Source: Bacteroidales bacterium (GTDB lineage Bacteria > Bacteroidota > Bacteroidia > Bacteroidales > UBA932). From it: 64,000 bases of DNA. Below, piece after piece: positions 17,171-26,151 of the stretch. The notes beneath the pieces are model-generated. The model saw only the letters and a list, made by a program, of their open reading frames with translations. It had not been told where the DNA came from and did no database searches. Within the stretch, counting starts at the first letter, position 1. Each line of letters starts with the position of its first letter. Location of the stretch: the NCBI GenBank assembly GCA_015060455.1, contig SUYM01000015.1:1-64000 (forward strand), given 5' to 3'. The translations under genes and the position numbers were made by a program.

Positions 17171-17332
17171 ATGAAGGGAATTGTAAACCAATTCGTGATA
17201 GACAAATCTGTCTATGTGGCTCCGCATTGTTCCGTAGTGGAGATTTATTCTGAAGGCATGCTATGCCTCAGTGGTCTGAATGGTAACATCAACCATGATG
17301 GTGTCTTTGGTGACGATGAACCTATGATTTAA
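17171..17332 (+). CDS. Small peptide with EG-x-LC-x-S / GNI motif (53 aa)
   Basis: Encodes 53 residues starting MKGIVNQFVIDKSVYVAP. It aligns without gaps over 27 residues with the peptide at 52087-52236 (12 identities), sharing Y-V-x-P, an EG(M/L)LC(L/A)S core with a single conserved Cys, and GNI. The C-terminus is acidic (GDDEPMI). There is no signal peptide or membrane segment. It has a -7 box 31 bp upstream and is followed after 20 bp by a fimbrillin-like lipoprotein gene, the same arrangement as the second copy. Short Bacteroidales proteins of this general kind are familiar, but I know of no assigned function. Possibilities are a precursor peptide, a regulator, or a structural accessory. 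That it is a real gene rests on conservation and placement. Confidence 0.75.
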   Translation: MKGIVNQFVIDKSVYVAPHCSVVEIYSEGMLCLSGLNGNINHDGVFGDDEPMI

Positions 17333-17352
17333 TCTCTAAACACGACGAAACA

Positions 17353-19209
17353 ATGAAAACTAACAGATTTATCATTGCTGCACTCTTTGCAGCGGCGGCA
17401 GTATCCTGCCAGAAGGAAAGTTTCGAGGGTTCAGAGAATCCGCGCGAAACAGAATCGGCAACAATCGTTGCAGGTGAAATGACAAAGACCTCCCTCAATG
17501 GAAGCGAAGTTCACTGGACTTCGGATGATGTAATCGCGGTCTTTGACAATAACAACTACAAGAATCAGTTCAATATTACTGATGTGCAAGGTTCATCTGC
17601 CTCGTTCCGCGGAACAGTGACAACCGGTACAACGCAGATCTACGCAGTATATCCTCATAATCTTGCCGTGTCGGCTTCTGGAAGCACAATCAGTGTGACG
17701 ATCCCCGTGGATCAGACTTCGAAAGTCGGTTCTTTTGCGGAGGAGCACAATATCTCAGTGGCAAAGGGTGTCAAGACTCCGGGAGTTGAGGCGATCCGGA
17801 ATATCACTTTCAGGAATGTAGGTTCATACCTCAAATTCACTATACCTTCTTATATAGAGGACGCAAAGAGTGTGACTTTCTCTACATCGAGGGCAATCGC
17901 GGGTGCTGCGACAGTTGATGCAAGCGCAGAGACTCCTGTGGCAGTAGTAGGCGAGGGCGGAAGCAGCAGCATCACCATGACAGGTTCATATCCGGCAGGC
18001 AGCCAGTTCATGTTCGTACTTTCTTCCGGAGAGATCCAGGGCTTTACCGTGACTGTGGTCACTGGCAAGGCGACATGGAGCATAACAAGGAACACTGTGG
18101 TGACTTTTGCACCAGGACAATATAGGAACCTCGGAACCCTCGAACTTGAGCAGGTCACAGCAAGTGCATCTGCCGCTCATACATATTCGGGAAATACTCT
18201 GACAGGAACGACAGTCAATGTCGCACTGAATGTACCGGCAGCGACTCAGCAGTATGCCTCTGACCTCGAACTCGTAGTGAAGAATGCAGCGGGAACAGTT
18301 GTCCGCAGCGTGAGCAAGAGCACGCTCTCGGCTTCGGAGGCGCTTGCCGCAAATACTGATTGGCCATATCTTCCTCAGGGAACTTACACTGTGTCAGGCT
18401 CTTATAAACTCGGAGAAACAGTAAGGACCATCTCTGCAAACTTTACTTCTCCTGCACCGACTTTTGCAGTGACATCGGGGGCTTATAGTTCATATACCAA
18501 GTATGCGGCTGGCAATGCGTCTGTAGCCAATTCATGCAATGCCGAGACAATCTACAATGTGACATCGGCAAATGTTTCCATCGCTGACGCAATCCTGAAC
18601 AACAGCAATTATTCATCACTCAAAAGCGGATTTACCTATAAGTTGGATGGTTCAGCCACTACATCTGCGACAGTAGGCGGCCAGTCATGGGGAGCACACA
18701 CCGTCACCGCATCATACACCTTCGACGGTGTTGCAAAAGAAGGCTCGTCTGACTGCCACATCACGGGGTTGCCGTATACGCTGAATGTTTCGGGTAATGA
18801 TAGTGTAAGCGCATGGGCAACTGAGGGTAATGTGGCATGGGCTAATACTGACAGAGGTAGTGCCGTGCGCGTAGGTTATGCTTTAGGAAGCAATTTCAAT
18901 ACAGGTGAGTCATATATGACAAAGACATTCAACCTGCCTCAAAATGTCAATGTTTCTGTAACAGCCACAGGAGAAGCCCGCGGCAGTAGGTTTATTGTTA
19001 CGATTTCAACGACCGCCTCTGTAAAGGTAAGTGGAACTACCTTGCATACGGCAACAGCGAAAGGAAAAGACACTTATACATCGTTCAGCGGAACAAAGAC
19101 TGCAACAATGACATCCGCTTCACCTACGGTTCAACTGCATAACAGCAATTCAACAAATGAAGCATGTACATACTTCAAGTCGCTTTATGTAGGATACGGT
19201 AACAAATAA
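17353..19209 (+). CDS. Fimbrillin-like surface lipoprotein, multidomain
   Basis: A 618-residue lipoprotein with lipobox AVSC and lipidated Cys19. After a Glu/Ser-rich linker comes a fimbrillin-like N-terminal domain: MTKTSLNGSEVHWTSDDVIA is the family's T-K-T-x-W-x-x-x-D-x-I signature. Further beta-rich repeats follow, including a PQGTYTVSGSY segment like DUF4493 repeats around residue 340 and a Ser/Thr-rich C-terminal beta domain. It is very low in Cys and rich in Ser, Thr and Ala, as in secreted adhesin-like proteins. It should be anchored in the outer membrane and may build or decorate fimbria-like structures. It forms a two-gene unit with the small peptide gene and ends at a strong terminator. 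Confidence 0.78.
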   Translation: MKTNRFIIAALFAAAAVSCQKESFEGSENPRETESATIVAGEMTKTSLNGSEVHWTSDDVIAVFDNNNYKNQFNITDVQGSSASFRGTVTTGTTQIYAVYPHNLAVSASGSTISVTIPVDQTSKVGSFAEEHNISVAKGVKTPGVEAIRNITFRNVGSYLKFTIPSYIEDAKSVTFSTSRAIAGAATVDASAETPVAVVGEGGSSSITMTGSYPAGSQFMFVLSSGEIQGFTVTVVTGKATWSITRNTVVTFAPGQYRNLGTLELEQVTASASAAHTYSGNTLTGTTVNVALNVPAATQQYASDLELVVKNAAGTVVRSVSKSTLSASEALAANTDWPYLPQGTYTVSGSYKLGETVRTISANFTSPAPTFAVTSGAYSSYTKYAAGNASVANSCNAETIYNVTSANVSIADAILNNSNYSSLKSGFTYKLDGSATTSATVGGQSWGAHTVTASYTFDGVAKEGSSDCHITGLPYTLNVSGNDSVSAWATEGNVAWANTDRGSAVRVGYALGSNFNTGESYMTKTFNLPQNVNVSVTATGEARGSRFIVTISTTASVKVSGTTLHTATAKGKDTYTSFSGTKTATMTSASPTVQLHNSNSTNEACTYFKSLYVGYGNK

Positions 19210-19240
19210 GTCGCTTGACCACTTTGTTAGTCACTAACTT

Positions 19241-19284
19241 AAAAAGGTCTTGAAAGTCAGAAGGAAGACTTTCAAGACCTTTTT
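19241..19284. terminator. 18-bp perfect-stem bidirectional terminator
   Basis: AAAAAGGTCTTGAAAGTC (19241-19258) and its exact complement (19267-19284) form an 18-bp stem with an 8-nt loop. T-runs end the stem in both directions, so it can stop transcription from either side. It isolates the fimbrillin unit from the following operon. Confidence 0.9.
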
Positions 19285-19335
19285 CTAATATGCTGATAAC
19301 GATTGCTACCATGCAGTACTTTGTTCTTGGCAGTA

Positions 19336-19516
19336 ATTATCCGCTATCAGTGCAGTAAACTGATCTGAATCGGGACCGTGACAAAAAATCAGCAAAAATT
19401 GTCACGAAGGTCCGCAAAAACGGCATTCAGCCTCGAAAACTGGACGACCGTGACAAAAATCCGCCTGTTTTTGTCACGGTCGTTTTGAAAAAATCACTTC
19501 ACCTTTTGCGGATAAT
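19336..19516. repeat. CGACCGTGACAAAA element, copy 2, with inverted ends
   Basis: The ends are ATTATCCGC (19336-19344) and GCGGATAAT (19508-19516), exact inverted repeats. Inside is one partial unit (GACCGTGACAAAAAATCAGC), then CAGCCTCGAAAAC, then a perfect 16-bp stem from ACGACCGTGACAAAAA (19444-19459) to 19468-19483. It occupies most of the 396-bp gap between the two fimbrillin operons and lies 54 bp upstream of the next promoter. No gene is seen in the gap. The architecture is MITE-like: short, with inverted ends and no coding sequence. Confidence 0.8.
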
Positions 19517-19570
19517 CAGAATTATCGTTGAAAAAATCGAAAGAGTGTGCGTAAGTTAGTAAAAATTTTC

Positions 19571-19578
19571 TACCTTTG
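19571..19578 (+). promoter_or_regulatory. -7 promoter box of the DUF4493/PCMD operon
   Basis: TACCTTTG fits TAnnTTTG, 27 bp before the ATG at 19606. The upstream TTG at 19576 lies inside this box, so it is not the start. Confidence 0.6.
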
Positions 19579-19605
19579 CATGCTGAAAAGATTCTTGACC
19601 AAGAA

Positions 19606-21543
19606 ATGAAATATAATTGCACATGGTTTTATCGTGCAGTTCTGGTCTTTATAGGGGGAGTTATGCTTTCATCATGCGCAGGTGAATACCACGATGAAAT
19701 GTATAATGATCCAGAAGGAATCGAGGTGGGACTATGCCTTGGATCCGACCGGACTCGCACGAGTATGCTTTCCAACGGTCTTTCGACCGAGTGGCTGCCG
19801 GGAGACAAGATTGCCGTCTGGGCGATGAATTCCGCAGGCACATATCAACTGTCCAATCAACTTTTTGAACTGTACGGTCTGGAAGTCGGACGTGGATTCT
19901 TTACATCTACGCTGTCTTCTGCTATGCCGGAAGGTACATATACCTATTATTGTTCATATCCTTCACCCTTGTCTGTCAATGGAACCCAGGCAACATTTGC
20001 AGTCCCTGCTGTCCAGGACGGCAAGGTTTCCGGTGGTGCAGATGTGATGGTAGCATACCCGGTGCAGCACGGTCCTCTGACCGCAATACCTGATCCGGAT
20101 GACCATTCAGGGATGTCAATGTCCATGAACCGTATCCTCCATCAGTTCAGATTCTATATACCTCAGTCCAACAGTGCTCTCGGGACAGCGAAGATCACTA
20201 AGATGGAACTGAACTTTCCTTCTGAAGTCTGCGGTAATATCGTTGTCGATCTCGCTGATCCTGCAAAGTCGGTTTCTCTTGCGGAAGCGCAGAAGACCAT
20301 CACTCTTGATCTTGCTCAGCCATTGGCAAAATCGACAGAGTCCCAAGGCGTGTATAAATTCGCCTGCGTATCCCTTGTTCCTACAAAATTTGCTGATGGC
20401 CAGAGCCTTTCGATCAGGGCATATACGGACGATATGATCGCCAGGATTGATCCGATAAACCTCAAAGCAAAGAATTGTCTGGCAGGTCATTCCACTCCTG
20501 TCATACTTAATATAAAGGAGTTGGTTGAATTCCCTTATGTCATCAAGTTCACTCTCACGGATAATAAGGTGGGAGAAAATGTGACATCCGTCAAGTTCAT
20601 TGCTCCATCGGGATGCAAGTGGCCTTCAACAGGAACAAACGAGTATGTGTATAATCCTGGAAAGGATATTCCGGTTGGCTCTACCATAGTCTGCAGATTT
20701 GCAGATTATGAGGATTATGCAGCATTCAGCAATCAGTCCATTACAATCGAACTTGAAACTGAAAATACGATCAGTACCTCGACAGCCCTGATTGCTGCAA
20801 TTCCTTCAGGTGTAGATAAGCACACATCTGAGATTTCTGCCTCTGTGCCTTATCTTCTGTATCAGGATTTCAGTTCTATTTCAACATATAGTGATGGACA
20901 CGATAATCCGTCTGTTGGAGCAGGCTCTGATACATATAAGGGAATTACAGAGTTGTCATCAGCGGGCCTTGCCGGCTGGTATGGTACCAGAATCGGAGTT
21001 CAGGGCGGTGCATCGGCACGAATATGCTGTAGATATGAGGATGTTCTGGGAGTATCCGCTTATTACAAGGGACGACTTTACACTCCACCTATGTCTCGAA
21101 TAAAGGGAGGAAGCGATGTGAGTGTCCAGGTGTCCTTCAAGCACGGTTCAAATAGAAATGAGATGAAGACGGTTATCAACTGGCAGTATAAGGCTCCGGA
21201 TAAATCTCCTATTCTTTATTTTGGAATCAATACACAGGATGAGGTGACAAACCCGGATAAGAACGAAGGAAATATCATAGACTCTATTACCGGAATGATT
21301 TCAGGTAGCGGATTCAGCAACCCGACACCGACTTCTCTCATGCCGATGATAATCAAGGGAGAGTATCTTGATAAGGAGAACGGTTCCTATACGAATCTTC
21401 CAAAGTCCATGACAATGACAATAAGCGGTGTGGATAGAGATACACGTTTCGGTTGGATACTTACCACAGATAATAGTCAGGGAAGTGTGAATGCCAACTA
21501 CTGGTTCTACATTGACGAAATTAAAGTGCAGATAGTAAAATAA
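19606..21543 (+). CDS. Fimbrillin-like lipoprotein with C-terminal jelly-roll domain
   Basis: A 645-residue lipoprotein with lipobox LSSC (MKYNCTWFYRAVLVFIGGVM, then LSSCAG). The N-terminal half is fimbrillin-like: TRTSMLSNGLSTEWLPGDKIAVW is the usual R-T-S-W-x-x-G-D-x-I-A pattern, followed by the paired domain up to about residue 320. A short Ig-like middle region follows, and then from about residue 415 a jelly-roll-like domain (LLYQDFSSIS to FYIDEIKVQI) resembling carbohydrate-binding or anchor modules. It heads an operon of seven surface-protein genes; the next ATG is 23 bp on. The start at 19606 follows from the promoter position. Its function is inferred as structural or adhesive. Confidence 0.75.
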   Translation: MKYNCTWFYRAVLVFIGGVMLSSCAGEYHDEMYNDPEGIEVGLCLGSDRTRTSMLSNGLSTEWLPGDKIAVWAMNSAGTYQLSNQLFELYGLEVGRGFFTSTLSSAMPEGTYTYYCSYPSPLSVNGTQATFAVPAVQDGKVSGGADVMVAYPVQHGPLTAIPDPDDHSGMSMSMNRILHQFRFYIPQSNSALGTAKITKMELNFPSEVCGNIVVDLADPAKSVSLAEAQKTITLDLAQPLAKSTESQGVYKFACVSLVPTKFADGQSLSIRAYTDDMIARIDPINLKAKNCLAGHSTPVILNIKELVEFPYVIKFTLTDNKVGENVTSVKFIAPSGCKWPSTGTNEYVYNPGKDIPVGSTIVCRFADYEDYAAFSNQSITIELETENTISTSTALIAAIPSGVDKHTSEISASVPYLLYQDFSSISTYSDGHDNPSVGAGSDTYKGITELSSAGLAGWYGTRIGVQGGASARICCRYEDVLGVSAYYKGRLYTPPMSRIKGGSDVSVQVSFKHGSNRNEMKTVINWQYKAPDKSPILYFGINTQDEVTNPDKNEGNIIDSITGMISGSGFSNPTPTSLMPMIIKGEYLDKENGSYTNLPKSMTMTISGVDRDTRFGWILTTDNSQGSVNANYWFYIDEIKVQIVK

Positions 21544-21566
21544 TAAATAAGGTTCAAAAACTGAAA

Positions 21567-22301
21567 ATGATGAAACATTTAAAGACAATCATTGGAATTG
21601 TGGCGCTTTGTGCAGTTGTTTCCTGCACAAAGAGTCAGAATGCCGGCAGTGGTTATGTTGACTTCATGGTTAAGAATACCGCAGAAGTTGCTGACATGAC
21701 CAGGAGCAATGTGTCAGACTACACCACATTGCCATCGACAGGTGATTTTACAATTGTCATCAAGGATGCAGAAAACGGTCAGGTGTGGTCGGGAAAATGC
21801 TCTGAGTGGGATCCGACAACTTCTTTGGTTGAAGGGGAGTACACAGTCGAGGCGTCATACGGATTCCTTGAAGTGGAAGGCTTTAATAAACCGTATTTTT
21901 ATGGTAATCAGTCTTTTACTGTTGTAGGAAATGAAACTGTTGCAGTTGAGGTCCCAGTAGTCCTTGGCAATACTATCATCAGAATCAGTTGTTCTGATAA
22001 ATTTAAGAGTTATTTTCATGACTATAACTTCAAACTGACTCGTGACGGTTCGGATGTTGTAATATTCCCAAAGGATGAAGACAAAGCCGCCTTCATTGAC
22101 GGATATAAGATCAGGGTGGAGGGGACGTTGACAAGTGAGACCAAGACTCAGACATTCTCCAAGGATTACACCAACTTATATGAGGCGACAGCATATACGC
22201 TGGCTTTCGATGTTCCACAGGTGGAAGGCTCTACGATAACAATATCATTCAATGACAGGGTAGATGAAGTGGAACTTGGAAATATTGAACTCAATGACTA
22301 A
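21567..22301 (+). CDS. DUF4493 lipoprotein
   Basis: A 244-residue lipoprotein: MMKHLKTIIGIVALCAVVSC, lipobox VVSC. The mature part matches the DUF4493 pattern: DFTIVIKDAENGQVWSGKCS, then LVEGEYTVEASYG, then a YFYGNQSFTVVGNETVAVEVPV stretch. DUF4493 is a beta-sandwich family of unknown function found in Bacteroidales surface-protein operons. A second repeat-like half (residues about 130-240) contains the FKLTRDGSDVVIFPKDE segment. Three consecutive genes in this operon carry this domain. No enzymatic motif is seen. Either of two adjacent ATG codons may be the start. Confidence 0.82.
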   Translation: MMKHLKTIIGIVALCAVVSCTKSQNAGSGYVDFMVKNTAEVADMTRSNVSDYTTLPSTGDFTIVIKDAENGQVWSGKCSEWDPTTSLVEGEYTVEASYGFLEVEGFNKPYFYGNQSFTVVGNETVAVEVPVVLGNTIIRISCSDKFKSYFHDYNFKLTRDGSDVVIFPKDEDKAAFIDGYKIRVEGTLTSETKTQTFSKDYTNLYEATAYTLAFDVPQVEGSTITISFNDRVDEVELGNIELND

Positions 22302-22317
22302 CAGGAGGAAAGAAGAT

Positions 22318-23559
22318 ATGAAGAAGAATATTATACTTTCAGTTGTGGCATCGGCATTCGTGTTGTTTGCGTCATGCCAGAAGAGTCCGGTCAATTCAAT
22401 CAATGAGGTAGGTTATCTTTCATTCAGCGAATTTTCTTTGGATATAGACGAGGAGGTGGATACAAGGGCCGCTGCGGCTAACGGAAACTACATAATTTCC
22501 ATTTACAACGCTGACGAAGACCTCGTCATACAGAAAAGTTACAACGAGGTAAAGAACAACGGCAACAAACTTACTCTGCTTGCAGGTTCCTATACCCTGG
22601 TGGCAAGTTCTTCAGCAGATGATGTGCCTGTGGCTGCATTCGAACAGCCTATATATGGTGTAACCAAGAATTTCACTATCGAAGCAGGAATGGAGACCCG
22701 TATAGGAGAACTCACCTGTGGCCTGGTTCAGTGCAAGGTAACGGTAAGTTATAGCGATGATTTCCTGGCTGCGGTTACAGGACCATGCTCGACAAAGGTT
22801 GAACTTACTGCCGGAAGTCCTCTTGAGTTCGCTCTCAATGCAGATAAGACTTATGACCAGAGCGCAGGATATTTTGCAGTAAATGGCAACACCATGACAG
22901 TTGTATTCAAGGGTTCCATCAATGGTCAGACCAAGACTCAGACCAAGACTTTTGCAAATGTGGCTGCAAAGCAGTGGCGCCAGGTGAGATTTATCCAGAA
23001 AGTCAATGAGCAGGGTGAGGCTACATTTGATATATTGATTCAAGACCTCGTATCGGATGAGACTTTGAATAATGACCTTGAGGTGAAGGAGGAGATTATC
23101 GGTGAAGATCCGGATGCGCCTAAGGGAGACGGTGGTATCATGCTCTCGCTTGATTATGAAGGCGGTTGTGATCTGGAGATTACAGATTTGCAGAATATGC
23201 TTATCGTGCCTCTGGAAGAAAGGGATATGCAGATCAGATTCAAGGCTACGGTACCTGGTGGAGTCAAGAAGTTCACAGTAGATATTTCATCTACCAACAC
23301 TGCATTCATTGCTGCGGTGACTGCTGCCGACGCTATCAGCCTCGATCTTATCAGCCCATCTGCTGCCAATGAAATTATTTTTGATGTTGTTCCGTTCCCT
23401 CATGGAAATGAACTTTTGGGTCAGACTGATATTGCATTCAATCTTGATACGGCACAGGATGCTATCATAAACTACAAGGGTGTTCATACATTTACAATGA
23501 ATATCGTTGATAATGAGGGCTGTAAGAATCAGATACCTGTTAAGATGATTGTAGAGTAA
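22318..23559 (+). CDS. DUF4493 lipoprotein, larger paralogue
   Basis: A 413-residue lipoprotein with lipobox FASC (MKKNIILSVVASAFVLFASC). The ribosome-binding site GGAGG about 12 bp before the ATG at 22318 decides the start over an upstream in-frame ATG at 22264 that overlaps the previous gene. The first domain (about 25-140) is DUF4493-like: NYIISIYNADEDLVIQKSY, then LLAGSYTLVASS. The middle half repeats the beta-sandwich theme, and after an acidic linker (EEIIGEDPDAPKGDGG) there is a further Ig-like C-terminal domain (about 285-413). It partners the neighbouring DUF4493 proteins. Function unknown. Confidence 0.8.
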   Translation: MKKNIILSVVASAFVLFASCQKSPVNSINEVGYLSFSEFSLDIDEEVDTRAAAANGNYIISIYNADEDLVIQKSYNEVKNNGNKLTLLAGSYTLVASSSADDVPVAAFEQPIYGVTKNFTIEAGMETRIGELTCGLVQCKVTVSYSDDFLAAVTGPCSTKVELTAGSPLEFALNADKTYDQSAGYFAVNGNTMTVVFKGSINGQTKTQTKTFANVAAKQWRQVRFIQKVNEQGEATFDILIQDLVSDETLNNDLEVKEEIIGEDPDAPKGDGGIMLSLDYEGGCDLEITDLQNMLIVPLEERDMQIRFKATVPGGVKKFTVDISSTNTAFIAAVTAADAISLDLISPSAANEIIFDVVPFPHGNELLGQTDIAFNLDTAQDAIINYKGVHTFTMNIVDNEGCKNQIPVKMIVE

Positions 23560-23573
23560 TGAGGAGGACGATC

Positions 23574-25409
23574 ATGAAGAGAATATTTACAATTTTGACA
23601 GCAGTGCTTTCAATGGCAGTTGTGTCATGCAATAAGACAGAGTTCAATGGAACTGAGGGAGTTGGAGTCTTGAACGTGGATATGAGCATACCGCAGACCA
23701 AGGCCATGTCTCAGGAGGATCTTCTTGCCGGGGCAACGGTAAAGATATATAAGGCGGACTTCAGCGGTCTTGTGCGCTCCTATGCGTATGCAGAAATGCC
23801 GTCTCCGTTCTATCTTGCCGCAGATGAATATCGTGTGGATGTGGAGGCAGGTGAGGCTGTAAAGGCCAATCCGTCAGTCGCTTCGTGGGAGAACAAAAGT
23901 TATAAGGGATCCCAGACCTTCACTATTGTTGCAGGAACTGTTACAGATGTTCAGGTCGAGGCAAAAGTGAACAATGCCATTACAATGATCACATTCGATC
24001 AGACTGTGGCTGAGAATTTTAACGAAGGCTACACCTTCACTATCGGTGTTGATGGCGGCTCTGCATTGGTTTATGATGCGTCAAATTCCGGTGCAGAAGG
24101 ATATTTCATCATCGCTGGTCTGGAAGAGCCTTCATTCACATGGACATTCTCCGGTGTTCTTGCAAAGGACGGGAGTGAATTTGTCAAGACTGGCGTGGTT
24201 GAAGGCATTCTTCCTGGTGCCATCTACAAGATGACTCCGACCTATACCATAAAGGATGGAGACCTGTTCTTCTCTCTTATGGTTGACTATACTACTGATA
24301 TCGTTGATGATACTATCGTATTCGAACCGGTATCGACAGGACTCTCGGTAACTCCGCAATATGAGATATGGGCTGCACACGCAACTGTCTATGCTGATGT
24401 TGATGCAGTGGAGAATGAGGGCAAGACTGTGGAATTCGCATATTCTTCAAATGGTTCGGATTGGCAATATGTCGATGGTGTCAACTATGGTGAAGGTGTA
24501 TGGAAGGCCGAATTGAGGGGTCTTACGCCATCAACGGAGTATAGTTATAATCTTCTTCTTGACAGAGAAATCATCGGTGAGGCCATGACGTTCACAACGG
24601 AAGCGGCTCCTAATGTTCCTAACGGAAGTTTTGAATATACGAGTCTTGTCGCTGGTCAAAGTTACTACAAGTTCTATGATCCGAACTGTGGAGTTGAGGA
24701 AGGTGCAAAAATGTTCTGGGGCTCGGGTAACGGTGAAGGCTCGGAAGGAGTGCCTGGTTCGGCAAGTATGGGTATCACAATTACTTACGTTGATACTGAA
24801 AGTAAAGTTCATGGAAATCAGTCTGTCAAGGCTCAGACAAGTTCGATGGTCGGTATGCTCGCTGCCGGAAATATTTTCGCTGGACAGTTTATGGGTCTGG
24901 TCGGAACTGAAGGTGGTATAGTGAACTTCGGTCGTCCTTGGACCAGCCGTCCGTCGGCAATGAAACTCCACTGTAAGTACAGTACCGGAAAGATGAATAT
25001 TGTCAACAATAACAATCTTGGAGTCAGCACAAATGATTATGACCGTGCGCAGATCAAGGTCGCTATCGGAACATGGCCGTACAAGACTTACGGAGGAACA
25101 AAAGATAGTCCGGTTCAGGTCAATACTACTGACGAAAGCACTTTTGTGGATTTCTTTACTGACGGGTGCACAATCGCCAACGGTGAACTTATCATCTATA
25201 ACGACGGATATTCCATCAACAAGGGTCCTAAGCAGACAGCGGCCACTACCGGATGGATTGAATATACCATTCCGCTTGATTACCGTCAACTTACAACCTA
25301 TCCTACGCATATCGTCATCTCATGTGCGGCGTCCCAGTTCGGAGACTATTTTACCGGTTACGATAAGTCTGCACTTTGGGTGGATGCGGTAGAACTTGTT
25401 TATGAGTAA
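23574..25409 (+). CDS. DUF4493-PCMD lipoprotein
   Basis: A 611-residue lipoprotein (lipobox VVSC) with a GGAGGA ribosome site before the ATG at 23574. The N-terminal DUF4493 domain (SQEDLLAGATVKIYKADFSG, LAADEYRVDVEAG) is followed by an Fn3-like module (about 245-340: VEFAYSSNGSDWQYVDG, TPSTEYSYNLL). A C-terminal PCMD (putative carbohydrate metabolism) domain runs from about residue 350 to the end, with PNGSFEYTS, FWGSGNGEGSEG and ALWVDAVELVYE. The PCMD domain is a jelly-roll thought to bind carbohydrate. Its last 265 residues closely match those of the lipoprotein at 26941-28620, so one arose from the other by duplication. Confidence 0.85.
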   Translation: MKRIFTILTAVLSMAVVSCNKTEFNGTEGVGVLNVDMSIPQTKAMSQEDLLAGATVKIYKADFSGLVRSYAYAEMPSPFYLAADEYRVDVEAGEAVKANPSVASWENKSYKGSQTFTIVAGTVTDVQVEAKVNNAITMITFDQTVAENFNEGYTFTIGVDGGSALVYDASNSGAEGYFIIAGLEEPSFTWTFSGVLAKDGSEFVKTGVVEGILPGAIYKMTPTYTIKDGDLFFSLMVDYTTDIVDDTIVFEPVSTGLSVTPQYEIWAAHATVYADVDAVENEGKTVEFAYSSNGSDWQYVDGVNYGEGVWKAELRGLTPSTEYSYNLLLDREIIGEAMTFTTEAAPNVPNGSFEYTSLVAGQSYYKFYDPNCGVEEGAKMFWGSGNGEGSEGVPGSASMGITITYVDTESKVHGNQSVKAQTSSMVGMLAAGNIFAGQFMGLVGTEGGIVNFGRPWTSRPSAMKLHCKYSTGKMNIVNNNNLGVSTNDYDRAQIKVAIGTWPYKTYGGTKDSPVQVNTTDESTFVDFFTDGCTIANGELIIYNDGYSINKGPKQTAATTGWIEYTIPLDYRQLTTYPTHIVISCAASQFGDYFTGYDKSALWVDAVELVYE

Positions 25410-26151
25410 TCGAATGCACAGACATCTGATATTATTCTTAGTCATGTTCCTCGGCGCTTTCAGTGCCGGGGCTCGTGACTTTGATCGTGGCTACGAGACT
25501 ATCCCGAGTTCTCCTTTTGTTGTAAAGGGTACATGGATGGTCGGTGGAACGGTGAATTATTCCCAGCATATCAACGATGGTCACAGCATTCTTCTTGTCA
25601 AGGATGTCAACTCCACCGGCTACAATATCTCAGTAAATCCCAAACTTCTGTATATGGTCAGGGACAATATGGGTGTTGGAGTCAAGTTCTCATACGACAG
25701 AGGGATGCTTGATCTGGCAAATGCAAGTCTTTCCGTAGCAGGGATCGAGATGGGTGCAAGTGATTGCTATCAGATCAATCATAAATTCAGTCTTTACGGT
25801 TTATGCAGGGCATATGTCCCTTTCACTTCCATCAAAAGATTCTCGATTTTTGCCGATGTGATTCTTGGAGGATCGTTCAAGCAGGGCAAGGCGTTCAATG
25901 CAGGAGGCACTTATGTGTTGGGAACCTATGAACAGGCAACCACACTGGAACTCGCTGTAAACCCGGGTATAATGGTTTTCCTTACCAACAATCTCTCGGT
26001 AGAGTGCAATGTGGGCCTTTTCGGAGTAAGTTACGGTTGGAGGAACCAGATTACAAATCAAGTCGCTTCCGGTGCCTCCGATTTTACCTCTGCCGGATTT
26101 ATGGTGAATCTTTTGTCAATAGGTGTCGGTTTATCTTATTATTTTCTATGA
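25402..26151 (+). CDS. Outer-membrane beta-barrel protein
   Basis: A 249-residue protein with a signal peptide (HLILFLVMFLGAFSAGA) and alternating barrel strands such as MVGGTVNYSQHIN, NISVNPKLLYMV and MGVGVKFSYD, ending GLSYYFL. It overlaps the end of the DUF4493-PCMD gene by 8 bp, indicating translational coupling. The start may be 25402 or the later ATG at 25414. Its architecture resembles the next gene product, which begins its barrel with KGEWQCGIS where this one has KGTWMVGGT. Such barrels could export or anchor the neighbouring lipoproteins on the cell surface. I see no enzymatic domain. Confidence 0.75.
   Translation: MSNRMHRHLILFLVMFLGAFSAGARDFDRGYETIPSSPFVVKGTWMVGGTVNYSQHINDGHSILLVKDVNSTGYNISVNPKLLYMVRDNMGVGVKFSYDRGMLDLANASLSVAGIEMGASDCYQINHKFSLYGLCRAYVPFTSIKRFSIFADVILGGSFKQGKAFNAGGTYVLGTYEQATTLELAVNPGIMVFLTNNLSVECNVGLFGVSYGWRNQITNQVASGASDFTSAGFMVNLLSIGVGLSYYFL

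Noticed and set aside
19576..19605. TTG start for the lipoprotein at 19606
   Set aside because: The TTG lies inside the -7 box and would place extra residues before the lipoprotein signal peptide.
24531..25310. 259-codon minus-strand frame inside the PCMD gene
   Set aside because: It lies opposite the DUF4493-PCMD gene and matches no family; the plus-strand gene is well supported.
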